A stretch of DNA of 64,000 bases from Streptomyces sp. MUM 203J. GTDB taxonomy: Bacteria > Actinomycetota > Actinomycetes > Streptomycetales > Streptomycetaceae. The stretch lies in assembly GCF_022414595.1 (NCBI RefSeq), contig NZ_JADWYO010000026.1:1-64000 (forward strand). Direction: 5' to 3'. The notes beneath the pieces are model-generated. The model saw only the letters and a list, made by a program, of their open reading frames with translations, had not been told where the DNA came from and did not search any database. Both the position numbers and the translations under genes were made by a program. Of the stretch, positions 20,361 to 28,656 are shown piece after piece (the first letter of the stretch is position 1; each line of letters starts with the position of its first letter).

Positions 20361-20394
20361 CAGCCCCGGGACCTCTGCGCCGGTCCCGGGGTTG
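20361..20394. terminator. Terminator between convergent lexA and dinG-like gene
   Basis: CCCCGGGACC (20364-20373) pairs with GGTCCCGGGG (20382-20391) around the loop TCTGCGCC. The stem extends by three more pairs, one of them G-T. It sits 20 nt after the lexA stop and before the opposing gene's stop. Confidence 0.8.
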
Positions 20395-20407
20395 CTCTCT
20401 GTTCGGG

Positions 20408-22378
20408 CTACCTGCCGTCCGCCTTGGCTGTGGCGTCGATCGCGGCCAGGGAGCGGCGGACCTGGTCGCGGTCCGTCGTGTACCAGAAGTCCGGCAGGGA
20501 CGCCTTCAGGAAGCTGCCGTAGCGGGCGTTCGCCAGCCGGGGGTCCAGCACGGCGACGACGCCCCGGTCTCCGGTCGCGCGCACCAGACGGCCCGCGCCC
20601 TGCGCCATGAGCAGCGCGGCATGGGTCGCGGCGACCGACATGAAACCGTTGCCGCCGGCCTCCTCCACGGCCTTCTGCCGTGCGCTCATCAGCGGGTCGT
20701 CCGGCCTGGGGAACGGGATACGGTCCATGACGACCAGCTGGCAGCCCGGCCCCGGCACATCCACGCCCTGCCACAGCGACAGCGTGCCGAACAGGCAGGT
20801 CTCCGGGTCACCCGCGAAGTTCTTGATCAGCTCACCGAGCGTGTCCTCGCCCTGGAGCAGGATCGGCTTGTCCAGCCTGCCCCGCAGCTCCTCCGCCGCC
20901 GCCTGCGCGGCCCGCATCGACGAGAACAGGCCGAGCGTCCGGCCCCCGGCGGCCTCCACCAGTTCCGCCAGCTCGTCGAGCATGTCGGCCCGGCCCGCCT
21001 CCCGGCCGGGCGTGGCCAGGTGCCGGGCCACATAGAGGATGCCCTGCCTCCGGTAGTCGAAGGGCGATCCGACGTCGATGCCCTTCCAGACCGGCAGGTC
21101 GTCGCCCTCGACACCCTCCGGGGCGAGACCGAGCGAGGCGCCCACCCCGTTGAAGTCCCCGCCCAGCTTGAGCGTCGCGGAGGTCAGCACCACGGAACGG
21201 TCCGCGAACAGCTTCTCCCGCAGCAGTCCGGACACGGACATCGGCGCGACCCGCAGCGACGCTCCGAAGCGGTCGTGCCGTTCGTACCAGACCACGTCGT
21301 ACTCGCTGCCGCCCAGGATGCGTTCCGCGACCGCGTGCACGTTCTCCACGGACGCCAGCGCCTGCTTGCGCACCGCGTCCTCGTCCTGCACGGACCGGTC
21401 CCGGGTCGCGCCCAGCGCCGACACCGCGTTGCGGCCCGCGTCCCGCAGCGCCGCCAGCGCGTAACCGAGGTCCTCCGGGATCTCCTCCAGCCGGCCCGGC
21501 AGGGCCAGCTCCATCAGCCGCTCGAAACCCTCGGCGGCCGTCTGGAGCTGGTCCGCGACCTTCTCGTCGACCCGCTTCGCCACCCGTCGTACCGCCCGGT
21601 TGACCTGCCCGGGGGTCAGCTCTCCGGTGGCGACGCCGGTCACCCGGGACACCAGTTCGTGCGCCTCGTCCACGATCAGCACCTCGTGCTGAGGGAGCAC
21701 CGGGGCGCCCTCGATGGCGTCGATCGCGAGCAGCGCGTGGTTGGTGACGACGATCTCCGCGAGCTTGGCCCGCTCCCGGGCCGCCTCCGCGAAGCACTCC
21801 GCGCCGTAGGCGCACTTGGTGGCACCCAGGCACTCCCGGGAGGTGACGGAGACCTGCGACCAGGCACGGTCGGAGACGCCGGGCGTCAGGTCGTCGCGGT
21901 CGCCGGTCTCCGTCTCGTCGGCCCAGTCCCGCAGCCGTAGCAGGTCCTTGCCGAGTTTGCTGGTCGGCGTGGCCGCCTCGAACTGGTCGAAGAGCCCCTC
22001 CTCCTCTTCCTGCGGCACGCCCTCGTGCATCCGGTGCAGGCACAGGTAGTTGGAGCGGCCCTTGAGCATCGCGAACTCGGGGCGGCGGCGCAGCAGCGGG
22101 TGCAGCGCCTCGACCGTGCGCGGCAGGTCCCGCTCGACGAGCTGCCGCTGCAGGGCGAGCGTCGCGGTCGCCACCACCACGCGGTCGCCGTGCGCCAGGG
22201 CGGGCACCAGATAGCCCAGGGACTTACCGGTGCCGGTGCCCGCCTGGACCAGCAGATGCGCACCGTCGTCGACGGCCTGGGCGACGGCCTCGGTCATGGT
22301 GACCTGGCCCGGCCTTTCCACACCGCCGACAGCGGTGACGGCGGCATGGAGGAGATCGCGGAGGGATGGCTTCGTCAT
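20408..22378 (-). CDS. DinG-like ATP-dependent DNA helicase (XPD family)
   Basis: A 656-residue superfamily 2 iron-sulfur helicase. Walker A is AGTGTGKS near residues 45-52. Four Cys of the Fe-S domain are visible (YLCLH, then ECLGATKCAYGAEC). DEAH occurs in VLIVDEAHELV near residue 235. C-terminal motifs VVLTSATL, LWQGVDVPGPGCQLVVMDRIPFPRPDDP and AQGAGRLVRATGDRG complete the helicase core. Such enzymes unwind D-loops and R-loops and are often damage-linked; being beside lexA fits, but I see no SOS box at this promoter. The start is ATG 22378 (MTKPSLRDLLHAAV). Confidence 0.9.
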   Translation of the reverse strand: MTKPSLRDLLHAAVTAVGGVERPGQVTMTEAVAQAVDDGAHLLVQAGTGTGKSLGYLVPALAHGDRVVVATATLALQRQLVERDLPRTVEALHPLLRRRPEFAMLKGRSNYLCLHRMHEGVPQEEEEGLFDQFEAATPTSKLGKDLLRLRDWADETETGDRDDLTPGVSDRAWSQVSVTSRECLGATKCAYGAECFAEAARERAKLAEIVVTNHALLAIDAIEGAPVLPQHEVLIVDEAHELVSRVTGVATGELTPGQVNRAVRRVAKRVDEKVADQLQTAAEGFERLMELALPGRLEEIPEDLGYALAALRDAGRNAVSALGATRDRSVQDEDAVRKQALASVENVHAVAERILGGSEYDVVWYERHDRFGASLRVAPMSVSGLLREKLFADRSVVLTSATLKLGGDFNGVGASLGLAPEGVEGDDLPVWKGIDVGSPFDYRRQGILYVARHLATPGREAGRADMLDELAELVEAAGGRTLGLFSSMRAAQAAAEELRGRLDKPILLQGEDTLGELIKNFAGDPETCLFGTLSLWQGVDVPGPGCQLVVMDRIPFPRPDDPLMSARQKAVEEAGGNGFMSVAATHAALLMAQGAGRLVRATGDRGVVAVLDPRLANARYGSFLKASLPDFWYTTDRDQVRRSLAAIDATAKADGR

Positions 22379-22415
22379 AGCCCGTCCACCCTACGGGTCG
22401 GCACCGACAACCGGT

Positions 22416-23756
22416 TCACCCGAGCGTCTCGGCGGCACGCTCCACCGCGGCCAGTGCCTCCGCGAACCGGTCCAGCACCGCGGCGGCCTGCTCCTCGGTG
22501 AGCGTCAGCGGCGGCAGGAGCCGTACGACTCCGGGGTGACGGCCGCAGACGTCCACGATCAGGCCCCGGTTCAGGCACTCCTGCCGCACGGCGGCGGCCT
22601 GCGCCGGTTCGGTCAGCTCGACACCGATCATGAGCCCGCGTCCGCGGACGTCCCCCACACAGGGGAGCGCGGCGGTCTCCTCGCGCAACCGCCCGAGCAT
22701 CCGCGCGCCCAGCGTGGCCGCGTGCTCATCGAGCCGGTTCTCCCGTACGTACGCGAGGGTGGCAGCCCCGGCGGCCATGGCGAGCTGGTTGCCGCGCGAG
22801 GCCTGGCGGCCCCCGCCGGGGCCGGTCTCGCGCGGCTCGTCGAGCGCCGACCGGTAGACGATCACCGACAGCGGCAGCGAGCCCCCGACGGCCTTGGACA
22901 GGACCAGCACATCGGGCACGATGCCGCTGGGGCCGACCGCCCAGAAGGCACCCGTGCGTCCCACCCCGGTGTCGATCTCGTCGGCCACGAGCGGGATGGA
23001 CCGGGCCTCGGTGAGCGCCCGCATCCGCCGCAGCCAGCCGTCGGGGGCGGGAAGCACACCGCCCTCGCACTGGAGGGGCTCGACGAGCATCGCGGCGGGC
23101 TCGGGGCCCTCGGCGTCGTTCAGCAGCTCCTCCGTCCAGCGGACGGCCAGTTCGGCGCCCCGCACCCCGCCCGTCCCGAAAGGGCTGCGGTAGTCGCGGG
23201 GGTACGGGAGCCGGGTCACCCTCAGGCTCCCGTACGGGGTGCTCTGGCGCGCGCCCGCGAAGGTGAGCAGCCCGTCGCGCCCGGTCGCGCTCCGCACCAG
23301 CGCGAGCGCGGCCCCCAGGGCGTCCGCGTCGGCCGGGCCGCAGAACTGGATGCGCGCGTCCCGGGCGAAGGCCTCGGGCAGGGCGGCGAACAGCTCCGTG
23401 GTGAACGCGTCCTTGACGGGTGAGGCCAGGTCGGAGGCGTGCAGCGGCGCCTCCGAGTCGATGACCCGCTTGATGGCCTCCAGCACCACGGGGTGGTTGT
23501 GGCCGAGGGCGAGCGTGCCCGCACCCGACAGGCAGTCCAGATAGCGGCGCCCGTCCGCGCCCTCGATGGTCAGTCCCCGGGCCCGTACGGGAACGATGGG
23601 CAGCGAGCGGGCGTACGTACGAGCGGCGGGTTCCCGCAGCGACTGCCGTCGCAGAATGCCCTCGGGACCGGCAAGTCCGTTCCCTGACGGCCCGGATGGC
23701 GGTCCCGAGGGTTGGGCGGACGGTACGTCTGGAGCTGCTGTCTCGGTCCCGGCCAC
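22416..23756 (-). CDS. Class III PLP-dependent aminotransferase
   Basis: A 446-residue protein of the ornithine/diaminobutyrate aminotransferase type. GTG 23756 has CGGGAGG upstream; the longer frame to 23846 lacks an RBS. Landmarks are YLDCLSGAGTLALGHNHPVVLEAI, LVEPLQCEGGVLPAP, the PLP-binding VADEIDTGVGRTGAFWAV and the Schiff-base Lys in VLVLSKAVGG. The usual DEVQ before GFGRTG is DEID here, an altered cofactor-stacking position. Residues 1-35 are Pro/Ser-rich. It precedes the DinG-like gene by 37 nt on the same strand, so the two are probably co-transcribed. The amino donor and product cannot be read from the sequence. Confidence 0.85.
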   Translation of the reverse strand: MAGTETAAPDVPSAQPSGPPSGPSGNGLAGPEGILRRQSLREPAARTYARSLPIVPVRARGLTIEGADGRRYLDCLSGAGTLALGHNHPVVLEAIKRVIDSEAPLHASDLASPVKDAFTTELFAALPEAFARDARIQFCGPADADALGAALALVRSATGRDGLLTFAGARQSTPYGSLRVTRLPYPRDYRSPFGTGGVRGAELAVRWTEELLNDAEGPEPAAMLVEPLQCEGGVLPAPDGWLRRMRALTEARSIPLVADEIDTGVGRTGAFWAVGPSGIVPDVLVLSKAVGGSLPLSVIVYRSALDEPRETGPGGGRQASRGNQLAMAAGAATLAYVRENRLDEHAATLGARMLGRLREETAALPCVGDVRGRGLMIGVELTEPAQAAAVRQECLNRGLIVDVCGRHPGVVRLLPPLTLTEEQAAAVLDRFAEALAAVERAAETLG

Positions 23757-24063
23757 GTGCGTGCGTCCTCCCGGTGCGGTCCTGGTGTCCACTGTGTGCC
23801 CTTGTGGGCCGTTCCGGCATGCCCCACAGGTCCCTGCGGGGCCCACAGGTCGTCCCCCATCCGTACCAACGACCGGCCCGGCCGGGGATCACGGGCCGAT
23901 CGAAGATCCTCACCTCCGGGAACCACGGACCTGGCTCACACCGTCCCCAAGGGCACCGGCATAGTGGGGGGCCGCACGTCCCGGAGCCCGCCTCCCGGCG
24001 CGGGCGCCCGAACGTGCCCGGCCCGGTACGCACTTGACAGTAAGTCCCAGGGGGATCACACAC
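23757..24063. other. 307-nt divergent intergenic region
   Basis: Lies between the aminotransferase and the serine protease genes, which point away from each other, so both promoters must be here. TTGACA at 24034-24039 looks like a -35 but is too close to the protease ATG to pair with a standard -10. No palindrome or gene is seen. Confidence 0.4.
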
Positions 24064-25263
24064 ATGCGAAGGATTCGTCCGCTGTTCGCCACAGCCGTCG
24101 TGGCGGCGCTGGCGCTGACGGCCACGGGGTGCGGCCCGAGCGAGGACGAGGCGGGCGGTGCGCCCACCGCCTCCGCGAGCACCGCTGTCACTCCGGACGC
24201 GAAGCTGCCCGTCCAGGTCCCGGAGAACCTGGAGGAGCTGAAGGAGCGTCTCAAGGAGCACGGTCTCGACCTCGACAAGTGGCGGGACGGCGAGTGGAAG
24301 AACTGGGACAGGGACAAGTGGCTGCGTGAGGCCCAGGACTTCGTCAACCCGGTCATCGAGGACCTCTGGGACCCCGACCGGATACGGGAGGCCGACGAGC
24401 CGAACGAGCCGGTCGAGGACGAGGACATCTCCGGCGGCGGCGACGACGCCGTGACCGACCCGGCGCCGGAGCGGAAGACCGCGCGGCCGGTGAAGACCCC
24501 GTACCACCAGAGCGCGCCGGAGGCCGGCAAGCTGCTCTTCGACGGCCCCAAGGGCTCGATGGTCTGCTCCGCGACCGTGGTGAAGGACCCGAGGAACCCG
24601 GGCAGGTCCAACCTGGTGTGGACGGCCGGTCACTGCGTCCACGCGGGCAAGGACGGCGGCTGGTTCCGGAACATCGCCTTCGTCCCCTCGTACAACGACA
24701 GCGGTCTGACCTCCGCCCAGCTGGAGAAGACGACGCGCGAGCAGGTCGCGCCGTACGGCCTGTGGTGGGCGGACTGGGCACAGACCTCCGAGCAGTGGAT
24801 CGGCCAGGGCACCGGGAGCGGCGGCCAGGGCGCCCCGTACGACTTCGCCGTCATCCATGTGAAGCCGGAGAAGGGCGGGAACGGCAAGTCGCTGGAGGAG
24901 ACCGTCGGTTCGGCACTGGCTGTCGACTTCGAGGCTCCCGCCGCGCAGCGGATCGCGAGTGTGGAGGCGATCGGGTACCCGGCGTCGGCGCCGTACGACG
25001 GAGCGAAGCTGTTCGGCTGCGCGGACAAGCCGGGCCGGCTGTCCGTGCAGGCCGCCCAGCCGACGATGTACCGGATCGGCTGCAGCATGACCGGTGGTTC
25101 GTCGGGCGGCGGCTGGGTGCACACCGGCGAGGACGGTGAGCGTGCGCTGGTGTCGAACACCTCGATCGGGGCGTTGACGGCCGGGTGGCTGGCCGGGCCG
25201 CGGCTCGGTGACGAGGCCGAGGGCGTCTACACGGCGGTCAGCGACAAGTTCGCGGGCCGGTAG
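24064..25263 (+). CDS. Trypsin-like serine protease, putative lipoprotein
   Basis: A 399-residue exported protein. ATG 24064 follows AGGGGGATC. The N-terminus is a lipoprotein signal: basic start, hydrophobic core, then lipobox LTATGC with the lipidated Cys near residue 23. A charged Glu/Asp/Lys-rich spacer follows (~40-140). The protease domain shows the catalytic His in WTAGHCVHAG, Asp in YDFAVIHV and Ser in MTGGSSGGGW, with paired Cys around the His and Ser loops. It should act on the outer face of the membrane. It is divergent from the aminotransferase and ends in a very strong terminator shared with hflX. Confidence 0.88.
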   Translation: MRRIRPLFATAVVAALALTATGCGPSEDEAGGAPTASASTAVTPDAKLPVQVPENLEELKERLKEHGLDLDKWRDGEWKNWDRDKWLREAQDFVNPVIEDLWDPDRIREADEPNEPVEDEDISGGGDDAVTDPAPERKTARPVKTPYHQSAPEAGKLLFDGPKGSMVCSATVVKDPRNPGRSNLVWTAGHCVHAGKDGGWFRNIAFVPSYNDSGLTSAQLEKTTREQVAPYGLWWADWAQTSEQWIGQGTGSGGQGAPYDFAVIHVKPEKGGNGKSLEETVGSALAVDFEAPAAQRIASVEAIGYPASAPYDGAKLFGCADKPGRLSVQAAQPTMYRIGCSMTGGSSGGGWVHTGEDGERALVSNTSIGALTAGWLAGPRLGDEAEGVYTAVSDKFAGR

Positions 25264-25280
25264 GAGTTCCGGAAGGACAT

Positions 25281-25333
25281 GAGGAAGGCGGGTCTCCCGC
25301 GGCCACACCGGCCGCGGGAGACCCGCCTTCCTC
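25281..25333. terminator. Bidirectional terminator between protease gene and hflX
   Basis: A perfect 24-bp stem (25281-25304 against 25310-25333) with a 5-nt loop, ACACC. It lies between two convergent genes and is GC-rich with A/T-richer ends. Confidence 0.9.
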
Positions 25334-25342
25334 TCTGCTGTG

Positions 25343-26848
25343 TCAGGCCGTCGCCGGGGTGTACGGCGTGAGCAGCGCCGCCAGTTCCTCGTGGACCCGC
25401 GCCTTCAGGAGTGTGCCGTCCGCGGTGTGCTCCTCGGAGAGCACCTCGCCCTCGTCGTGGACCCGTGAGACGAGTCCGCCGTGTGTGTACGGCACGAGCG
25501 CCTCGATCTCGATCTCGGGCCGCGGCAGTTCGGCGTCGATCAGGGCGAGCAGCTCCGGGATGCCCCGGCCCGTCCGGGCAGACACGGCGATCGCGTGCCG
25601 CTCCACCCGCAGCAGCCGCTGGAGCTCCAGCGGGTCGGCCGCGTCCGCCTTGTTGATCACCACGATCTCCGGCACGTCCGTCGCGCCCACGTCGCGGATC
25701 ACCTCGCGCACCGCTGCCAGCTGCTCCTCCGGCGCCGGGTGCGAGCCGTCCACCACGTGCAGGATGAGGTCCGACTGCCCGACCTCCTCCATGGTGGAGC
25801 GGAAGGCCTCCACCAGGTGGTGCGGCAGGTGGCGGACGAACCCGACGGTGTCGGCCAGTGTGTAGAGGCGTCCGCTGGGCGTCTCGGCCCGGCGGACGGT
25901 CGGGTCGAGGGTGGCGAACAGCGCGTTCTCCACCAGCACACCCGCGCCGGTGAGCCGGTTCAGCAGGGACGACTTCCCGGCGTTGGTGTACCCGGCGATG
26001 GCGACCGAGGGCACCTTGTTGCGCCGCCGCTCCTGCCGCTTGAGGTCGCGGCTGGTCTTCATCTCCGCGATCTCCCGGCGCAGCTTCGCCATCTTCTCGC
26101 GGATCCGCCGCCGGTCCGTCTCGATCTTGGTCTCACCGGGACCACGGGTGGCCATGCCGCCGCCCGAGGAGCCGGAGCCACCACCGCCCATCTGCCGGGA
26201 CAGCGACTGACCCCAGCCTCGCAGCCGCGGCAGCATGTACTGCATCTGCGCCAGGGCGACCTGGGCCTTGCCCTCGCGGGACTTGGCGTGCTGGGCGAAG
26301 ATGTCGAGGATCAGCGCGGTCCGGTCGACCACCTTGACCTTGACGACGTCCTCGAGGTGGATCAGCTGGCCGGGGCTCAGCTCGCCGTCGCAGACGACGG
26401 TGTCGGCGCCGGTCTCCAGCACGATGTCGCGCAGTTCGTCGGCCTTGCCGGAACCGATGTACGTGGCCGGGTCCGGCTTGTCACGCCGCTGGATGACGCC
26501 GTCCAGGACGACCGCACCGGCCGTCTCCGCGAGGGCGGCCAGCTCGGCCAGCGAGTTCTCCGCGTCCCGCACGGTCCCCGAGGTCCACACACCGACGAGT
26601 ACGACCCGCTCCAGGCGGAGCTGCCGGTACTCGACCTCGGTGACGTCCTCGAGTTCGGTGGAGAGACCCGCGACTCGGCGCAGTGCGGCGCGCTCGGCGC
26701 GGTCCAGCTGGTCGCCGTCCCGCTCTCCGTCGATCTCGAAGCTCCAGGCGACGTCCTCTTCCATCAGGGCGTCGGCCCGAAGGCTCTCGGTGCGGCTCTG
26801 CTCGTCGAGGCGCTGCGCGTCCTGGGAGAAGGATGAAGAGGAGGTCAT
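25343..26848 (-). CDS. hflX: Ribosome-associated GTPase HflX
   Basis: A 501-residue GTPase that binds and splits stalled ribosomes. ATG 26848 is preceded by TAAGGATCC. The N-terminal HflX domain has VVLVGVWTSGT, YIGSGKADELRDIV and VDRTALILDIFAQHAKSREGKAQVALAQ. A Gly/Ser-rich loop (QMGGGGSGSSGGGMATRGPGETKIE near residue 230) precedes the GTPase domain. G1 is GYTNAGKSSLLN, G3 is DTVGFVRHLPHHLV and G4 is NKAD. The Streptomyces-type N-terminal ~55 residues are acidic and Ser-rich. The M1 peptidase gene is 121 nt upstream on the same strand. Confidence 0.96.
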   Translation of the reverse strand: MTSSSSFSQDAQRLDEQSRTESLRADALMEEDVAWSFEIDGERDGDQLDRAERAALRRVAGLSTELEDVTEVEYRQLRLERVVLVGVWTSGTVRDAENSLAELAALAETAGAVVLDGVIQRRDKPDPATYIGSGKADELRDIVLETGADTVVCDGELSPGQLIHLEDVVKVKVVDRTALILDIFAQHAKSREGKAQVALAQMQYMLPRLRGWGQSLSRQMGGGGSGSSGGGMATRGPGETKIETDRRRIREKMAKLRREIAEMKTSRDLKRQERRRNKVPSVAIAGYTNAGKSSLLNRLTGAGVLVENALFATLDPTVRRAETPSGRLYTLADTVGFVRHLPHHLVEAFRSTMEEVGQSDLILHVVDGSHPAPEEQLAAVREVIRDVGATDVPEIVVINKADAADPLELQRLLRVERHAIAVSARTGRGIPELLALIDAELPRPEIEIEALVPYTHGGLVSRVHDEGEVLSEEHTADGTLLKARVHEELAALLTPYTPATA

Positions 26849-26969
26849 TGGATCCTTACGTCGATGGAAGTTCGTTTGTGCCAGCCACAACGACCGGCCG
26901 CGCCGGATGATTCCCGGCTGCCCGGCGGCACGCCGACAGGTCGATGGTCGCATGGCCGCGCGGCGGGCG

Positions 26970-28469
26970 TCACTCGGGTTTCCGCCCCTCGGCCTGACCG
27001 GCCCGGGGGGCCTTCGCCTTCCAGTCCGGGTGCCCCGGCATGGGCGGGGTCTTCTCGCCGTACAGCCACGCCTTGAGGAAGGGCGCCATGTCGCGGCCCG
27101 CCTGCTCGGAGGCGAGCCGGATGAAGTCGGCCGTGCCGGCGACTCCGTGTGCGTACTCGTTCACCCAGCGCCGTTCCAGCCGGTCGAAGGCGGTGGCGCC
27201 GATCTCCTGGCGCAGGGCGTACAGGATGAGGGCGCTGCCGTCGTAGACGACCGGGCGGAACAGGCTGATCTTCCGGCCGGGCGCGGGGGGCCGGGGCGCG
27301 GCCGGGGGGCCGCCCGCCGCCCGCCACTGGTCGGAGGAGGCGTACGCGTTGCGCATCCGGGCCTCCAGGGTGCCGGGGTGGCCGTGCTCCTCGTTGTACA
27401 GGGCTTCGTACCAGGTGGCGTGGCCTTCGTTGAGCCAGAGGTCGGACCACGCGCGCGGGGTGACGCTGTTGCCGAACCACTGGTGGGCCAGCTCATGGAC
27501 CATGATCGAGTCGACGTACCAGGCGGGGATCCGGGGGTGGGTGAACAGTCCGCGCTCGAACAGGGACAGGGTCTGGGTCTCCAGCTCGAAGCCGGTGGTG
27601 GCGTCCGCGATGAGCAGGCCGTACGTCTCGAACGGGTAGCGGCCGACCTTCTCCTCCATCCACTCCATCTGGCCCGGGGTCTTCTTCAGCCAGGGCTCCA
27701 TGCGCTCGGTGTCCGCGACCGGGACGACGTCCCTGAGGGGCAGGCCGTGCGGGCCGGTGCGGCGGAGGACGGCGGAGCGGCCGAGGGAGACCTGCGCGAG
27801 TTCGGTGGCCATGGGATGGACGCCCTGGTACACCCAGGTCGCCCGGGGTCCGGCCACGGTGCGGCCGACCGCGCGGCCGTTCGCGACCGCGGTGAGGTCC
27901 TTGGGGGCAGTGATGCGGAAGGTGAAGTACGCCTTGTCGGCGGGGTGGTCGTTGCAGGGGAAGACTCGGTGGGCGGCGTCGGCCTGGTTGGCCATGGCGA
28001 GGCCGTCGGCGGTGCGGAGCCAGCCCCCGACGGCCTTGGGGGCGGCCGGGTCGCTGGTGTGCCGGACGGCGATGGTGACCCTGCCGCCGGGCTGGACGGG
28101 GTGTTCGGGGGTGACGACCAGGTCCTCGCCGGTGAGGGTGTGGGCGGCGGGGAGGCCGTTGACCCTGACGTCCTTCACGGTGCCGTGGGCGAAGTCGAGG
28201 TTGATGCGGTCCAGCCGGTCGGTGATCCGTGCGTCGATCTTGGTGAGGGCGTCGAGGGGCTTGGTGTTGTCGCCGCTGTAGGTGAAGGCGATGTCGTACG
28301 CGAGGACGTCGTAGCCGGGGTTGCCGAGGTGGGGGAAGAGCGGGTCCCCGATGCCGAGGGGCTGGGGCGCGGGGACAGCCGCGGCGAGGAGACCGGCGGA
28401 GGCGGCGGCGAGGCCGGCGGCACGGAGACCGGCGCGGAGGCGGCGGGCTCGTCGGGAGGTGTGGGCCAT
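26970..28469 (-). CDS. M1-family (aminopeptidase N-like) zinc metallopeptidase, secreted
   Basis: A 499-residue peptidase. ATG 28469 is preceded by GAAGGG close by. The N-terminus (RRARRLRAGLRAAGLAAASAGLLAAAVPA) is a signal peptide, perhaps with twin-arginine character. The zinc site is HELAHQWFGN with the third ligand in WLNEGHATWYE, and the substrate-binding motif reads FELETQTLS in place of GAMEN, as in related actinobacterial enzymes. It likely trims peptides outside the membrane. It is shorter than full-length aminopeptidase N because it lacks the large C-terminal helical domain. Confidence 0.9.
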   Translation of the reverse strand: MAHTSRRARRLRAGLRAAGLAAASAGLLAAAVPAPQPLGIGDPLFPHLGNPGYDVLAYDIAFTYSGDNTKPLDALTKIDARITDRLDRINLDFAHGTVKDVRVNGLPAAHTLTGEDLVVTPEHPVQPGGRVTIAVRHTSDPAAPKAVGGWLRTADGLAMANQADAAHRVFPCNDHPADKAYFTFRITAPKDLTAVANGRAVGRTVAGPRATWVYQGVHPMATELAQVSLGRSAVLRRTGPHGLPLRDVVPVADTERMEPWLKKTPGQMEWMEEKVGRYPFETYGLLIADATTGFELETQTLSLFERGLFTHPRIPAWYVDSIMVHELAHQWFGNSVTPRAWSDLWLNEGHATWYEALYNEEHGHPGTLEARMRNAYASSDQWRAAGGPPAAPRPPAPGRKISLFRPVVYDGSALILYALRQEIGATAFDRLERRWVNEYAHGVAGTADFIRLASEQAGRDMAPFLKAWLYGEKTPPMPGHPDWKAKAPRAGQAEGRKPE

Positions 28470-28656
28470 GGCCCTTCGCTTACCAGCGGGACCCTCCGGG
28501 GGCGGGGCGGCGCGCGCCCGGGCCACCCGAACGAGGGAGGAGCCGTGCAGTTCTCCCCCCGCACCAGGGCTCTCCCCCAGGCCCCCTTCGTCACGCCCTG
28601 GGAGGTGCCCGCCGCGTGACGTGCTCGGCAGCGCTCGCCCCCGGGTGCCGGGCGGA

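Noticed and set aside
24034..24039. TTGACA as -35 of the protease promoter.
   Set aside because: It is only 25 nt from the start codon, too near for a -10 and transcription start ahead of the SD.
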